Positions 1-6,381 of a stretch of DNA of 8,779 nucleotides are shown here, one piece after another (positions within the stretch are counted from its first letter, which is position 1; every line of letters begins with the position of its first letter). A program made the translations under genes and the position numbers. This stretch comes from Candidatus Acidiferrales bacterium. Its GTDB lineage: Bacteria; Acidobacteriota; Terriglobia; Acidiferrales; UBA7541. The stretch is from the NCBI GenBank assembly GCA_955651735.1, contig CATPAM010000239.1, positions 1-8,779 on the forward strand, written 5' to 3'. The notes beneath the pieces are model-generated. The model did no database searches and was not told the DNA's origin. It saw only the letters and a list, made by a program, of their open reading frames with translations.

Positions 1-275
1 GTCACAAGACCGGGAAGCCAGAGTTGCGTGACGCGGTTGGACATGACATTTTCCTTTCTTCGTGCGGTTTGAAGGTTTTTGCGAAGGGAATCCCAGTCCC
101 TCACCTCGTCGAGGCAGCGCGAAGTGGCGTTCTCTTCGGTAAGTCCTCGCCTGCGCAAATCCGCGAAGGTTTCGTCGAAATGGGCAGCGAGTTCTTCTAT
201 GACTTCTTCGCGCTCCTGCGGGTCAAGGGCCAGCGCGGCAAGATGTTCACCCACGAGTTTGCGCCAATCAGGCAT
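1..275 (-). CDS. Partial gene: permease-prefix/HAAS-like N-terminal domain protein, cut by the window edge
   Basis: The minus strand from the ATG at 275-273 is open to the left edge, giving 91 codons with no stop. The translation begins MPDWRKLVGEHLAALAL and continues as a charged helical segment (about residues 5-70) with acidic runs (EREEVIEELAAHFDE) and a closing acidic helix near residues 50-68. This resembles the short helical prefix found ahead of permease or membrane domains in genes next to PadR regulators, especially in acidobacteria. From residue 78 (MSNRVTQLWLPGL) the chain becomes hydrophobic, so membrane segments probably follow beyond the window. The start overlaps the end of the padR gene by 8 bases, which suggests translational coupling and a shared operon. 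A second ATG at residue 78 follows a purine-rich AAAGGAAAA stretch and could be an internal start. The family call is by resemblance, and the full function cannot be seen. Confidence 0.7.
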   Translation of the reverse strand, partial: MPDWRKLVGEHLAALALDPQEREEVIEELAAHFDETFADLRRRGLTEENATSRCLDEVRDWDSLRKNLQTARRKENVMSNRVTQLWLPGLV

Positions 276-600
276 CGGCCACCTTCGCAAGCTGCCGCAG
301 GGCATGGAAAAGTTCTGACCACTCCTGCCGCAACGGCAATAGCTTCTTTTTCCCCGCTGCGGTCAGCCGGTAACAACGCCGGCGGCGGCCATTTCCGCTG
401 ACTTCCCACGCTCCCCGCACCAGACCTTTGTTCTCCATGCGATAGAGAAGCGGATAGAGCGACGCCAAGGTGAAACGCAGCTTGCCGCGAGTCTGCCGCT
501 CGATCTTGTGTGCGATTTCGTAGCCGTGCAAGGAGCCGCTCTCCAGCACGCTGAGAATCGCCAGCTCTGCTGTTCCACGTTTTGTGCCTGCCCCGATCAT
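268..600 (-). CDS. PadR-family winged-helix transcriptional regulator
   Basis: This 110-residue protein is a short PadR regulator with little beyond the DNA-binding domain. The PadR signature is clear: GTAELAILSVL then LHGYEIAHKIE (about residues 8-34), the recognition-helix region LASLYPLLYRMENKGLV (about 45-61), and a basic wing with RRRRCYRLTAAGKKKL (about 72-87). The short helical tail should form the dimer contact. PadR proteins of this size usually repress their own operon and the transport or membrane gene beside it. Here the stop codon (270-268) lies inside the start of the next gene (275-273), so the two are very probably co-transcribed. The start at 600 gives the complete HTH. A consensus-like promoter with a palindrome over its -10 box sits immediately upstream, consistent with autoregulation. 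The ligand or signal is unknown. Confidence 0.93.
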   Translation of the reverse strand: MIGAGTKRGTAELAILSVLESGSLHGYEIAHKIERQTRGKLRFTLASLYPLLYRMENKGLVRGAWEVSGNGRRRRCYRLTAAGKKKLLPLRQEWSELFHALRQLAKVADA

Positions 601-602
601 AT

Positions 603-615
603 ATAGGAATCCTAT
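603..615. promoter_or_regulatory. Palindromic candidate PadR operator
   Basis: ATAGGA (603-608) and TCCTAT (610-615) form a perfect 6-base inverted repeat around a single central A. It covers the -10 hexamer of the padR promoter and ends three bases before the start codon. Dimeric winged-helix repressors of the PadR family bind inverted repeats in their own promoters, so this is the natural place for autorepression. The assignment is inferred from position and symmetry only. Confidence 0.5.
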
Positions 616-637
616 GTGTAGCGGCCAACACTGTCAA
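609..637 (-). promoter_or_regulatory. Sigma70-type promoter of padR
   Basis: On the minus strand a perfect TTGACA (637-632) is followed after a 17-base spacer by TAGGAT (614-609), a 4/6 match to TATAAT. The expected transcription start is about 602, only about two bases before the ATG at 600. The mRNA would therefore be leaderless or nearly so, and the purine stretch AGGA (613-610) would lie inside the -10 box rather than act as a ribosome-binding site. Hexamers and spacing are seen directly; activity is inferred. Confidence 0.65.
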
Positions 638-754
638 TGGTACTTCGTGTTCCCCAAGGCCTTCCCAGCGACACGCCTCTCGAAATTAAGTTTTTTCCTT
701 GACAATCGGCTACTCCTCGTCAGTGTTGGGCAATATAGTGCCTTGATCCCGTAC

Positions 755-779
755 CGCCAGCATCCCTGCTGGCGTTTTT
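755..779 (+). terminator. Orphan plus-strand rho-independent terminator
   Basis: CGCCAGCA (755-762) and TGCTGGCG (767-774) form a perfect 8-base GC-rich stem with a TCCC loop, followed directly by five T (775-779). On the minus strand the bases after the stem are not T-rich, so it points to the right. No plus-strand gene precedes it in this window, which leaves a short untranslated RNA, an antisense transcript, or a leftover element as possibilities. Confidence 0.75.
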
Positions 780-816
780 GCTTTCTGGAGCCTGCCAATC
801 GGCCTTAGTTCTTGGT

Positions 817-849
817 TTGCACCACACCACATCGTTGAATTTGGTGCAA
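817..849. repeat. 8-base inverted repeat with 17-base spacer
   Basis: TTGCACCA (817-824) and TGGTGCAA (842-849) are perfect reverse complements. There is no T-run on either side, so this is not an intrinsic terminator. It lies between the orphan terminator and the 3' end of the BtuF-like gene. It could be a protein-binding site or an RNA stem, and nothing decides between them. Confidence 0.4.
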
Positions 850-924
850 TACAAGCTCCTTAGAATCAAAACTTATGAAAAACAGGGGGGAGCGGGGCGT
901 ATTCTCCTTGCTGCCAGAACGAGG

Positions 925-1869
925 CTAAATGGAGGCTGCGCGGGCACTTAGCGTCGGGGCAGCCACGCGCGTGGCCGCGCGCTGAGCTTCTTCCCCGACT
1001 CGCATTCCGGGGTGGAAAACGCTAGCCAAGCCTTCAATACCGGTAATCAGGCGCGGACCCGGTCGCGAAAAATAGCTGTTCGCTTCCAGCGCATAGACGC
1101 GCCCGCTCCGTACCGCCGGTATGGCGTTCCATTCGTCCGCGTGCGACATCGATAGATATTCGTTTCGAGCTTGCCGTGCGCCGTAACCGCACGGCGAGAC
1201 AAGAATGATGTCTGGCGCGGCGTCGACAATCTCTTCGAGCGTCGCTCGAAACGAGGGAGTATGCAAACGCCCCAAAACATCGTGCCCGCCGGCCAGCTCG
1301 ATCATCTCCGGTACCCAGTGGCCCCCAACGTAAAACGGCTGCAGCCATTCCAGAAACGCAACGCGTGGCCGCTCCGAGCTCCCTGCCACGATCACTTCGA
1401 GCCTTCCCAATCGCTCGCCAATTTTTTCCAGCAACGCCTCTGCGGCGCGTCCACGCCGCGTCTCTTCGCCGACCCAGAGAATATCGCGCCACACGTCGCC
1501 AAGATCCTGTGGATTGAGGCACAGCACTTCGGGACGTTCGGCAAAGCGTGCCAGCGCAGCGCCCAAATCGTCAGGCGAGGCGGCGCACACATGGCACAAA
1601 TCTTGCGTAATGATCAGGTCTGGAGCGAGATCTTCCAACGCTTGCGCGTCCACCGCATAGAGGCTTTCCCCGCGAGAAACATACTCGCGCACCAAACGAT
1701 CGATCTCCGCCGGCGCCGTATCGTGTGGAATGCGCGACTGAATCACCACGCGCTTGCTGCGAGCTTGTTCCGGGAAATCGCACTCATGGCTGACCCCGAC
1801 GACTTCGCGGTCAAAGCCCAGCGCAAACAGAATTTCGGTGGCCGAAGGCAGCAACGACACAATCCGCAT
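925..1869 (-). CDS. BtuF-like cobalamin/helical-backbone metal receptor protein without signal peptide
   Basis: From the ATG at 1869 this is a 314-residue protein of the BtuF/FepB-type fold (COG0614-like). It opens directly with the first beta strand of the domain, MRIVSLLPSATEILFALG, as many short unexported family members do. Recognisable blocks are SHECDFP (27-33), TQDLCHVC (88-95), PFYVGGHWVPEMIELAGG (178-195) and the C-terminal RPGPRLITGIEGL (269-281). The open frame extends upstream to an ATG at 1941, but the extra 24 residues are neither a signal peptide nor a lipoprotein sequence, so I prefer 1869. Export receptors of this fold feed ABC importers of vitamin B12 or siderophores, yet no permease or ATPase gene is adjacent. 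The Cys/His motifs (H28, C30, C92, H93, C95) suggest a metal or corrinoid ligand. A cytoplasmic corrinoid-binding role is inferred. No cobalamin riboswitch is seen in the short upstream gap. Confidence 0.8.
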   Translation of the reverse strand: MRIVSLLPSATEILFALGFDREVVGVSHECDFPEQARSKRVVIQSRIPHDTAPAEIDRLVREYVSRGESLYAVDAQALEDLAPDLIITQDLCHVCAASPDDLGAALARFAERPEVLCLNPQDLGDVWRDILWVGEETRRGRAAEALLEKIGERLGRLEVIVAGSSERPRVAFLEWLQPFYVGGHWVPEMIELAGGHDVLGRLHTPSFRATLEEIVDAAPDIILVSPCGYGARQARNEYLSMSHADEWNAIPAVRSGRVYALEANSYFSRPGPRLITGIEGLASVFHPGMRVGEEAQRAATRVAAPTLSARAASI

Positions 1870-2007
1870 GCACAAAATGTACCACACGTGATTGTAAGCG
1901 GCAGAAAGAAACTGGGCGCCCCTCGGCACATCTCTGCGCACTCCGCGTCTCTTTACCCAGAGCCTCGAAGGGTGCGTTATCTTTACTCTTGGTTCTCGTT
2001 CGACTGG

Positions 2008-3267
2008 CTATTTGTAGAGGAAATATTTCTTTCGCGACTGCTCAAACGTATCAATGTCGGCGTTCCAGCTTTCCTCAATTTTCTCCGGAGGCGTGCCCGC
2101 GTGCAGCTCGCCTATGGTTTCCGCATTGCCCACAAGCACCAAAAGCTTCTCCGGATCAAATTTCTCCGGATATAATTTCTTGAGAATGGTCGCAATCTCC
2201 ATCCCCATGCGCATCGCGCGCACTGCCTGCCGATCGGTGATGCGCACCGACACGCCGCCACAGCGCTGCCCAGAATACAGCCCCATCACCGGAATAAACG
2301 GCTGATTCGCAAACCGCAGACCGGCCAGATGCCGCTCGTTAAGCGCCGCCGCAACCTCTTCTCCGTTGATCCACGGCGCGCCGAATTGCTCGAAAGGCGT
2401 TTCTGTCCCGCGGCCCACGGAAACGCCGGCACTCTGCAATATCTCAATCCCCGGATACAGAACCGCGCCCTTCAACGTCCGCAGATTCGGCGAAGGCGGA
2501 ATCCATCGCGCCCCGGTGCTTTCAAAGAAATAATTTCGGTGCCAATTCTTCATGGCAATCACATGTAAATCGCAATTGATGTGATTCTCCGAATTGAAGA
2601 ATTGCGCCAGCTCGCCGATGGTCAGCCCGTAGCGCACCGGCAGCGGAATGTACGCCGTGAAGCTGGTCTTGTCCGCATCCAGCATCGGTCCTTCCACGAT
2701 GTTGCCGCCGACAGGATTCGGCCGGTCCAGCACGTAAAACGCAATCTTGCGCTTTGCCGCTTCTTCCATGCAGTAGCCCATTGTGGTCGTGTACGTGTAA
2801 AAGCGCACCCCCGCGTCCTGCACGTCAAACACCAGCGCGTCGATTCCCTGCAGCATCTCGTCCGTTGGCCGCTGCGTCTCGCCGTACAGACTGAAAATCG
2901 GCAAGCCGGTCGCCGCGTCCTTGCTCGATGCGATTTTTTCGTCGTTGCGCCCGGCCAACCCGTGCTCCGGGCTGAAGAGCGCCACCAGATGCACGCCCGG
3001 CGCGTGAGAAAGCAAGTCTGCGGTACTGTGTCCCTGCGAATCGAGACCGGTGTGATTGGTGATCAGGCCGACATGCTTGTTGCGCAACGCCGCAAATTTC
3101 TGCGCTTCGAGAACGTCGAGGCCGGTTTGTACGCGGCCTGGGCGGCCGGACTTTTTCACGCGGGCGTCGGCAGCTCCACAAGCGGACGCGGCTAAGACTA
3201 CGCAGAGGACGGTGCGGAGAGCGCGCGCTTGCCATGCGCAGTCGCGAGTGAAGCGAAGGTTCTTCAT
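2008..3267 (-). CDS. namZ: Exported NamZ-type exo-beta-N-acetylmuramidase (DUF1343, GH171)
   Basis: This 419-residue protein belongs to the DUF1343 family, whose characterised member B. subtilis NamZ (YbbC) releases MurNAc from the non-reducing end of peptidoglycan fragments. I start it at the ATG at 3267, which gives a basic n-region then TVLCVVLAASACGAADA (about 19-35), a signal peptide probably cut after ADA; a lipoprotein Cys at 30 is a weaker option. The ORF extends to 3345, but that adds non-signal sequence and runs into the divergent gene's promoter. Family blocks seen: NHTG (71-74), ALFSPEHG (96-103, with Glu101 a likely active-site residue), DVQDAGVRFYTYTTTMGY (148-165), DRPNP (181-185), PPSPN (257-261) and GRGTETPFEQFGAPWI (285-300). 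Length is typical. The gene is divergent from a NagZ/AmiE-like fusion, matching the nagZ, amiE and namZ grouping in Bacillus. The fold assignment is strong; the substrate is by family. Confidence 0.88.
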   Translation of the reverse strand: MKNLRFTRDCAWQARALRTVLCVVLAASACGAADARVKKSGRPGRVQTGLDVLEAQKFAALRNKHVGLITNHTGLDSQGHSTADLLSHAPGVHLVALFSPEHGLAGRNDEKIASSKDAATGLPIFSLYGETQRPTDEMLQGIDALVFDVQDAGVRFYTYTTTMGYCMEEAAKRKIAFYVLDRPNPVGGNIVEGPMLDADKTSFTAYIPLPVRYGLTIGELAQFFNSENHINCDLHVIAMKNWHRNYFFESTGARWIPPSPNLRTLKGAVLYPGIEILQSAGVSVGRGTETPFEQFGAPWINGEEVAAALNERHLAGLRFANQPFIPVMGLYSGQRCGGVSVRITDRQAVRAMRMGMEIATILKKLYPEKFDPEKLLVLVGNAETIGELHAGTPPEKIEESWNADIDTFEQSRKKYFLYK

Positions 3268-3313
3268 AGCTCCAGCACCAATGATATTGTGGAACTTTGC
3301 TTTTGGAGTTGCG

Positions 3314-3342
3314 TTGTTCACGTGGTGTGCGTGTGTTATATA
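3314..3342 (+). promoter_or_regulatory. Candidate promoter of the NagZ-AmiE fusion gene
   Basis: TTGTTC (3314-3319), a 17-base spacer, then TATATA (3337-3342) give a plausible but weak sigma70-like promoter, with a start near 3349 and a leader of about 30 bases before the TTG at 3381. It lies in the 113-base divergent region shared with namZ. On the minus strand a TATCAT just upstream of namZ could be its -10 box, but I find no good -35 box. Confidence 0.35.
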
Positions 3343-3366
3343 CAAACTTTACATCCTGCGTGAACC

Positions 3367-3372
3367 GGGGAG
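3367..3372 (+). promoter_or_regulatory. Ribosome-binding site that decides the TTG start
   Basis: GGGGAG lies 8 bases before the TTG at 3381, a strong Shine-Dalgarno match at good spacing. The translation from this TTG begins with a short basic n-region and a hydrophobic core, as an export signal should. The upstream in-frame ATG at 3297 would add 28 residues that look untranslated and has no comparable site. Confidence 0.7.
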
Positions 3373-3380
3373 ACTCACAA

Positions 3381-6353
3381 TTGGGGAAAGGACGCGTTGG
3401 CGTTCTGTTCGTAATTCCCGCCGCACTCATTTTTCTTATGGCCCACAATGCGCGAACGCAAAGCCGCCCGTCTGCCGCGAAATCAGCCGCCGCCGAGAAA
3501 AAACCCACGGCTCCGAGCGCAACTGCCCAGCGCCTCTCGCCCGCCGCATCGCAGTGGGTTGAAGCCACGCTCCACAAGATGACCCTCGACGAAAAAATCG
3601 GCCAGGTCCTTTTCGCGACCTACCACGGCAGCTTCACCTCGACCGACGCCGCGGCCTACGCGCAGATGCTGCACTGCGTCAACGATCTCCACGTCGGCGG
3701 CTTCATCAACATCACGCAAGGCTCTCCGCTCGGCATCGTCAAGAGCCAGGCATATCCAACCGCTGTGCTGATGAATCAGTTGCAAGCCAAATCCAAATTG
3801 CCGCTGCTGGTCGGCGCCGATTTCGAGCGCGGCACAGCCATGCGCCTGGACGAAGGCACGTCGTTTCCCACCGCGATGGCGCTCGCCGCCGCGGGAAATC
3901 CCCGCGACGCGTACACCATGGGCAAAGTCACCGCCCTCGAAGCCCGCGCCGTCGGCATTCACTGGGTCTACGCGCCTGATGCTGACGTGAACAACAATCC
4001 CGGCAATCCCATCATTAACACGCGCTCCTTCGGCGAAGATCCCGCACGCGTCGCAGAATTCGTCAAGGAATTCGTCCGTGGCGTGGAAGAAAACGGCGCG
4101 CTGGCCACTGCGAAGCATTTTCCCGGTCACGGCGACACGGCGAGCGACTCGCATATTGATTTGCCGGTGATTCACGCGGACCGTGAACGGCTGGAACAGC
4201 TGGAGTTCGTGCCGTTTCGCGCGGCCATTTCCGCGGGCGTGAGCAGCATCATGACCGGTCATCTCTCCGTGCCCGCTCTCGAGCCGGATCCCAACACGCC
4301 CGCAACTCTTTCCTCCCGAATTCTGACCGGTCTCCTCCGCAACGAACTCCACTTCGAAGGCCTCGTCGTCACCGACGCCATGGACATGGGCGGCATCACA
4401 GTGCGCTACGCCCCCGGCGAAGCTGCCGTGCGTGCCTTCGAAGCCGGCGCAGACGCGCTGCTAATGCCGCCGGTGCCCGACGCTGCGTTCGAAGGCCTGC
4501 AGAACGCCCTGAAATCCGGCCGCATCTCCCGCGAGCGCCTCGACGCATCTGTGCGCCGCATCCTGCACGCCAAAGCCAAACTCAGCCTCGACAAAGATCG
4601 CCTCGTCGACATCAACGCCATCAACCAGAAATTTGGGCATGTCGCGTGGCAGAGCGAGGCGCAGGACATTTCCGATCGCGGCGTGACGCTTCTCCGCGAT
4701 ACGCAGCACCACTTGCCGCTTGACGCTACGAAGCCGACGCGCGCGCTTCTGCTTGTCTTTTACGCCGATCCGGAACCTTACCCGGCAGAGGATTTGGAGC
4801 GCGAACTGCGCCCGCGCTTTGATTCGCTCATCACGCTGCGTGCGGACACCAAGTTCGTCAAAGCCGACATGCTAAAGCTGCCTCCGCCCGACTCTTACGA
4901 AGTGGCGATTCTCGCGCTCTTCGTGCGCGTCAGCGACCGCAAAGGAAATGTCGACGTGCCTCCCGAGCAGGCCGCGCTAGCCGAGCAACTTTTCAAATCC
5001 GGCAAGCCGGTAATCACCGTCGGGCTCGGCAGCCCCTATCTAATCGAGCGATTTCCGCAAGCGGAGACGTGGCTGGCGGCGTTCGGCATCAGCGACGTAG
5101 CGCAGATCTCGGCGGCGCGCGCGCTCTTCGGCCAAATTCCCGTACGCGGACATTTGCCCGTAACCATTCCCGGCGTGGATATGAAATTGGGTTTCGGTCT
5201 TGAGCTGCCGGAAAACGCCATGACGCTCCAGCCGATGGACGCTCGCGGCGAGGCCCCGCTCCAAACCGCGTTCCAAGTGATCGAGCGCGCCGTCGCGGAC
5301 AAAGCCTTCCCTGGCGCCACGGTGGCCATCGGTTATCGCGGAAAGGTTTCGCTGCATGCCTTTGGGAATCTGAGCTACGCCGCCAATGCGGCCGCCGTCG
5401 ACACGCACACGATGTACGACATCGCCTCGCTCACCAAAGTAGTGGCCACGACAACGCTCGTAGCCAAACTCGTGGAAGGCGACTTCCCCGTTCCGCTCGA
5501 TCTCGACGCGCGCGTCGAGCGCTACTTGCCGGAATGGGCCACGGGACCGCAACCCGAATGGCGCCGTCAGGTCACGGTGCGTCATCTACTCACGCACACT
5601 TCAGGCCTGCCGGCCTTCAAGGAATATTGGCGCACGTCAAAAAATAAGCAGGACACGCTCACGAAAATCTTTGCTGAGCCGCTGGAATACGAGCCGGGCA
5701 CAAAAGAAATTTACTCCGACCTTGGCATCATTCTGATGGCGGAGATCATTGAGCGTCTCACCGGCCGCACGCTCGACGACCTCGCAAAAACCTATATCTT
5801 CGCCCCACTGGCTATAAAAGACACCATGTTCCGCCCGCCCAAAAAACTGTGGCCGTGGATTGCGCCGACGGAGATCGACAACAATTTGCGCCACCGTTTG
5901 GTGCAAGGTGAAGTGCACGACGAAAACGCCTTGGCCATCGGCGGCGTCTCGGGTCACGCCGGACTCTTCAGCACCGCGCCCGATCTCGCTGCCTTTTGCC
6001 AGATGCTCCAGAATGGCGGCGTCTACGCACATCGCCGCATTCTGCGGCGCGCGACCCTCGCACAATTCACCACGCCGCAGCAGCTATCGAGCGGCACGCG
6101 CACCCTCGGATGGGCGGTGCCCACCGAAGGCGGTTCCAGCGGCCATTATTTTTCGGCGCACAGCTTCGGCCACACCGGCTTCACCGGCACCAGCATCTGG
6201 ATCGATCCCGACCGCCAGCTTTTCGTGGTCCTACTGACGAATCGTGTCCATCCCACGCGCGAAAACCAAAAGATCGCCGAACTCCGCCCCGCCTTCCACG
6301 ACGCCGTGATGCAAGCGCTGGGATTTGCGATGGTCGCAGCGCCGGCAAAGTGA
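3381..6353 (+). CDS. Exported NagZ-type GH3 beta-N-acetylglucosaminidase fused to AmiE-like serine hydrolase
   Basis: With the TTG start at 3381 this is a 990-residue two-enzyme protein. Residues 1 to about 24 are a signal peptide (core GVLFVIPAALIFLMA). Residues about 55-400 are a GH3 barrel of the NagZ type: KHFPGHGDT (245-253), the Asp-Ser-His loop (D256, H258) that serves as acid/base in NagZ enzymes, and VVTDAMDMGG (329-338) with nucleophile D332. Residues about 428-600 are the GH3 C-terminal alpha/beta domain. Residues about 625-985 are a class C beta-lactamase-like serine hydrolase with SLTK (S683, K686), YSD (778-780) and HTG (931-933). In B. subtilis, NagZ and the beta-lactamase-fold amidase AmiE are separate neighbours: AmiE removes peptides from MurNAc, then NagZ removes GlcNAc. 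Fusion would couple those steps in the periplasm. All catalytic motifs are intact. Amidase rather than esterase activity is inferred. Multi-domain fusions of this type occur in Bacteroidota. Confidence 0.9.
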   Translation: MGKGRVGVLFVIPAALIFLMAHNARTQSRPSAAKSAAAEKKPTAPSATAQRLSPAASQWVEATLHKMTLDEKIGQVLFATYHGSFTSTDAAAYAQMLHCVNDLHVGGFINITQGSPLGIVKSQAYPTAVLMNQLQAKSKLPLLVGADFERGTAMRLDEGTSFPTAMALAAAGNPRDAYTMGKVTALEARAVGIHWVYAPDADVNNNPGNPIINTRSFGEDPARVAEFVKEFVRGVEENGALATAKHFPGHGDTASDSHIDLPVIHADRERLEQLEFVPFRAAISAGVSSIMTGHLSVPALEPDPNTPATLSSRILTGLLRNELHFEGLVVTDAMDMGGITVRYAPGEAAVRAFEAGADALLMPPVPDAAFEGLQNALKSGRISRERLDASVRRILHAKAKLSLDKDRLVDINAINQKFGHVAWQSEAQDISDRGVTLLRDTQHHLPLDATKPTRALLLVFYADPEPYPAEDLERELRPRFDSLITLRADTKFVKADMLKLPPPDSYEVAILALFVRVSDRKGNVDVPPEQAALAEQLFKSGKPVITVGLGSPYLIERFPQAETWLAAFGISDVAQISAARALFGQIPVRGHLPVTIPGVDMKLGFGLELPENAMTLQPMDARGEAPLQTAFQVIERAVADKAFPGATVAIGYRGKVSLHAFGNLSYAANAAAVDTHTMYDIASLTKVVATTTLVAKLVEGDFPVPLDLDARVERYLPEWATGPQPEWRRQVTVRHLLTHTSGLPAFKEYWRTSKNKQDTLTKIFAEPLEYEPGTKEIYSDLGIILMAEIIERLTGRTLDDLAKTYIFAPLAIKDTMFRPPKKLWPWIAPTEIDNNLRHRLVQGEVHDENALAIGGVSGHAGLFSTAPDLAAFCQMLQNGGVYAHRRILRRATLAQFTTPQQLSSGTRTLGWAVPTEGGSSGHYFSAHSFGHTGFTGTSIWIDPDRQLFVVLLTNRVHPTRENQKIAELRPAFHDAVMQALGFAMVAAPAK

Positions 6354-6381
6354 ATCAGTTTTAAATTATCTTGGTAGCTGC

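Larger units (their letters stand above)
601..924. other. Non-coding region between padR and the BtuF-like gene
   Basis: These 324 bases separate the padR start from the end of the BtuF-like gene. They contain the padR promoter and palindrome (603-637), a plus-strand intrinsic terminator (755-779) with no visible gene before it, a TTGACA on the plus strand (699-704) lacking a well-spaced -10 box, a TATAGT (734-739) lacking a good -35 box, and an 8-base inverted repeat (817-824/842-849). A 74-codon open frame on the plus strand (584-808) has no recognisable protein character and runs through the terminator, so I do not call it a gene. Confidence 0.6.

Noticed and set aside
584..808. A 74-codon plus-strand frame in the padR upstream gap
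   Set aside because: It begins inside padR, crosses an intrinsic terminator, and shows no ribosome-binding site or protein-like pattern.
1870..2007. Possible cobalamin riboswitch before the BtuF-like gene
   Set aside because: The 138-base gap is short for that riboswitch and I see no B12-box-like conserved core; a covariance model search would settle it.
1171..2175. A 334-codon open frame on the plus strand opposite the BtuF-like gene
   Set aside because: It is antisense to a recognised gene, shows no domain, and is rich in Arg, His and Gln as expected of a GC-rich shadow frame.
2581..3195. A 204-codon plus-strand frame opposite namZ
   Set aside because: It mirrors the coding strand of a clear DUF1343 protein and has low-complexity Arg/His/Val composition with no fold signature.
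3297..3380. Upstream ATG (3297) as the start of the GH3 fusion
   Set aside because: It adds 28 residues before a good signal peptide, would overlap the promoter, and lacks the strong GGGGAG site seen before the TTG at 3381.
3483..4352. A 289-codon minus-strand frame opposite the GH3 domain
   Set aside because: It is a shadow of the GH3 coding frame; the sense frame has intact catalytic motifs throughout.
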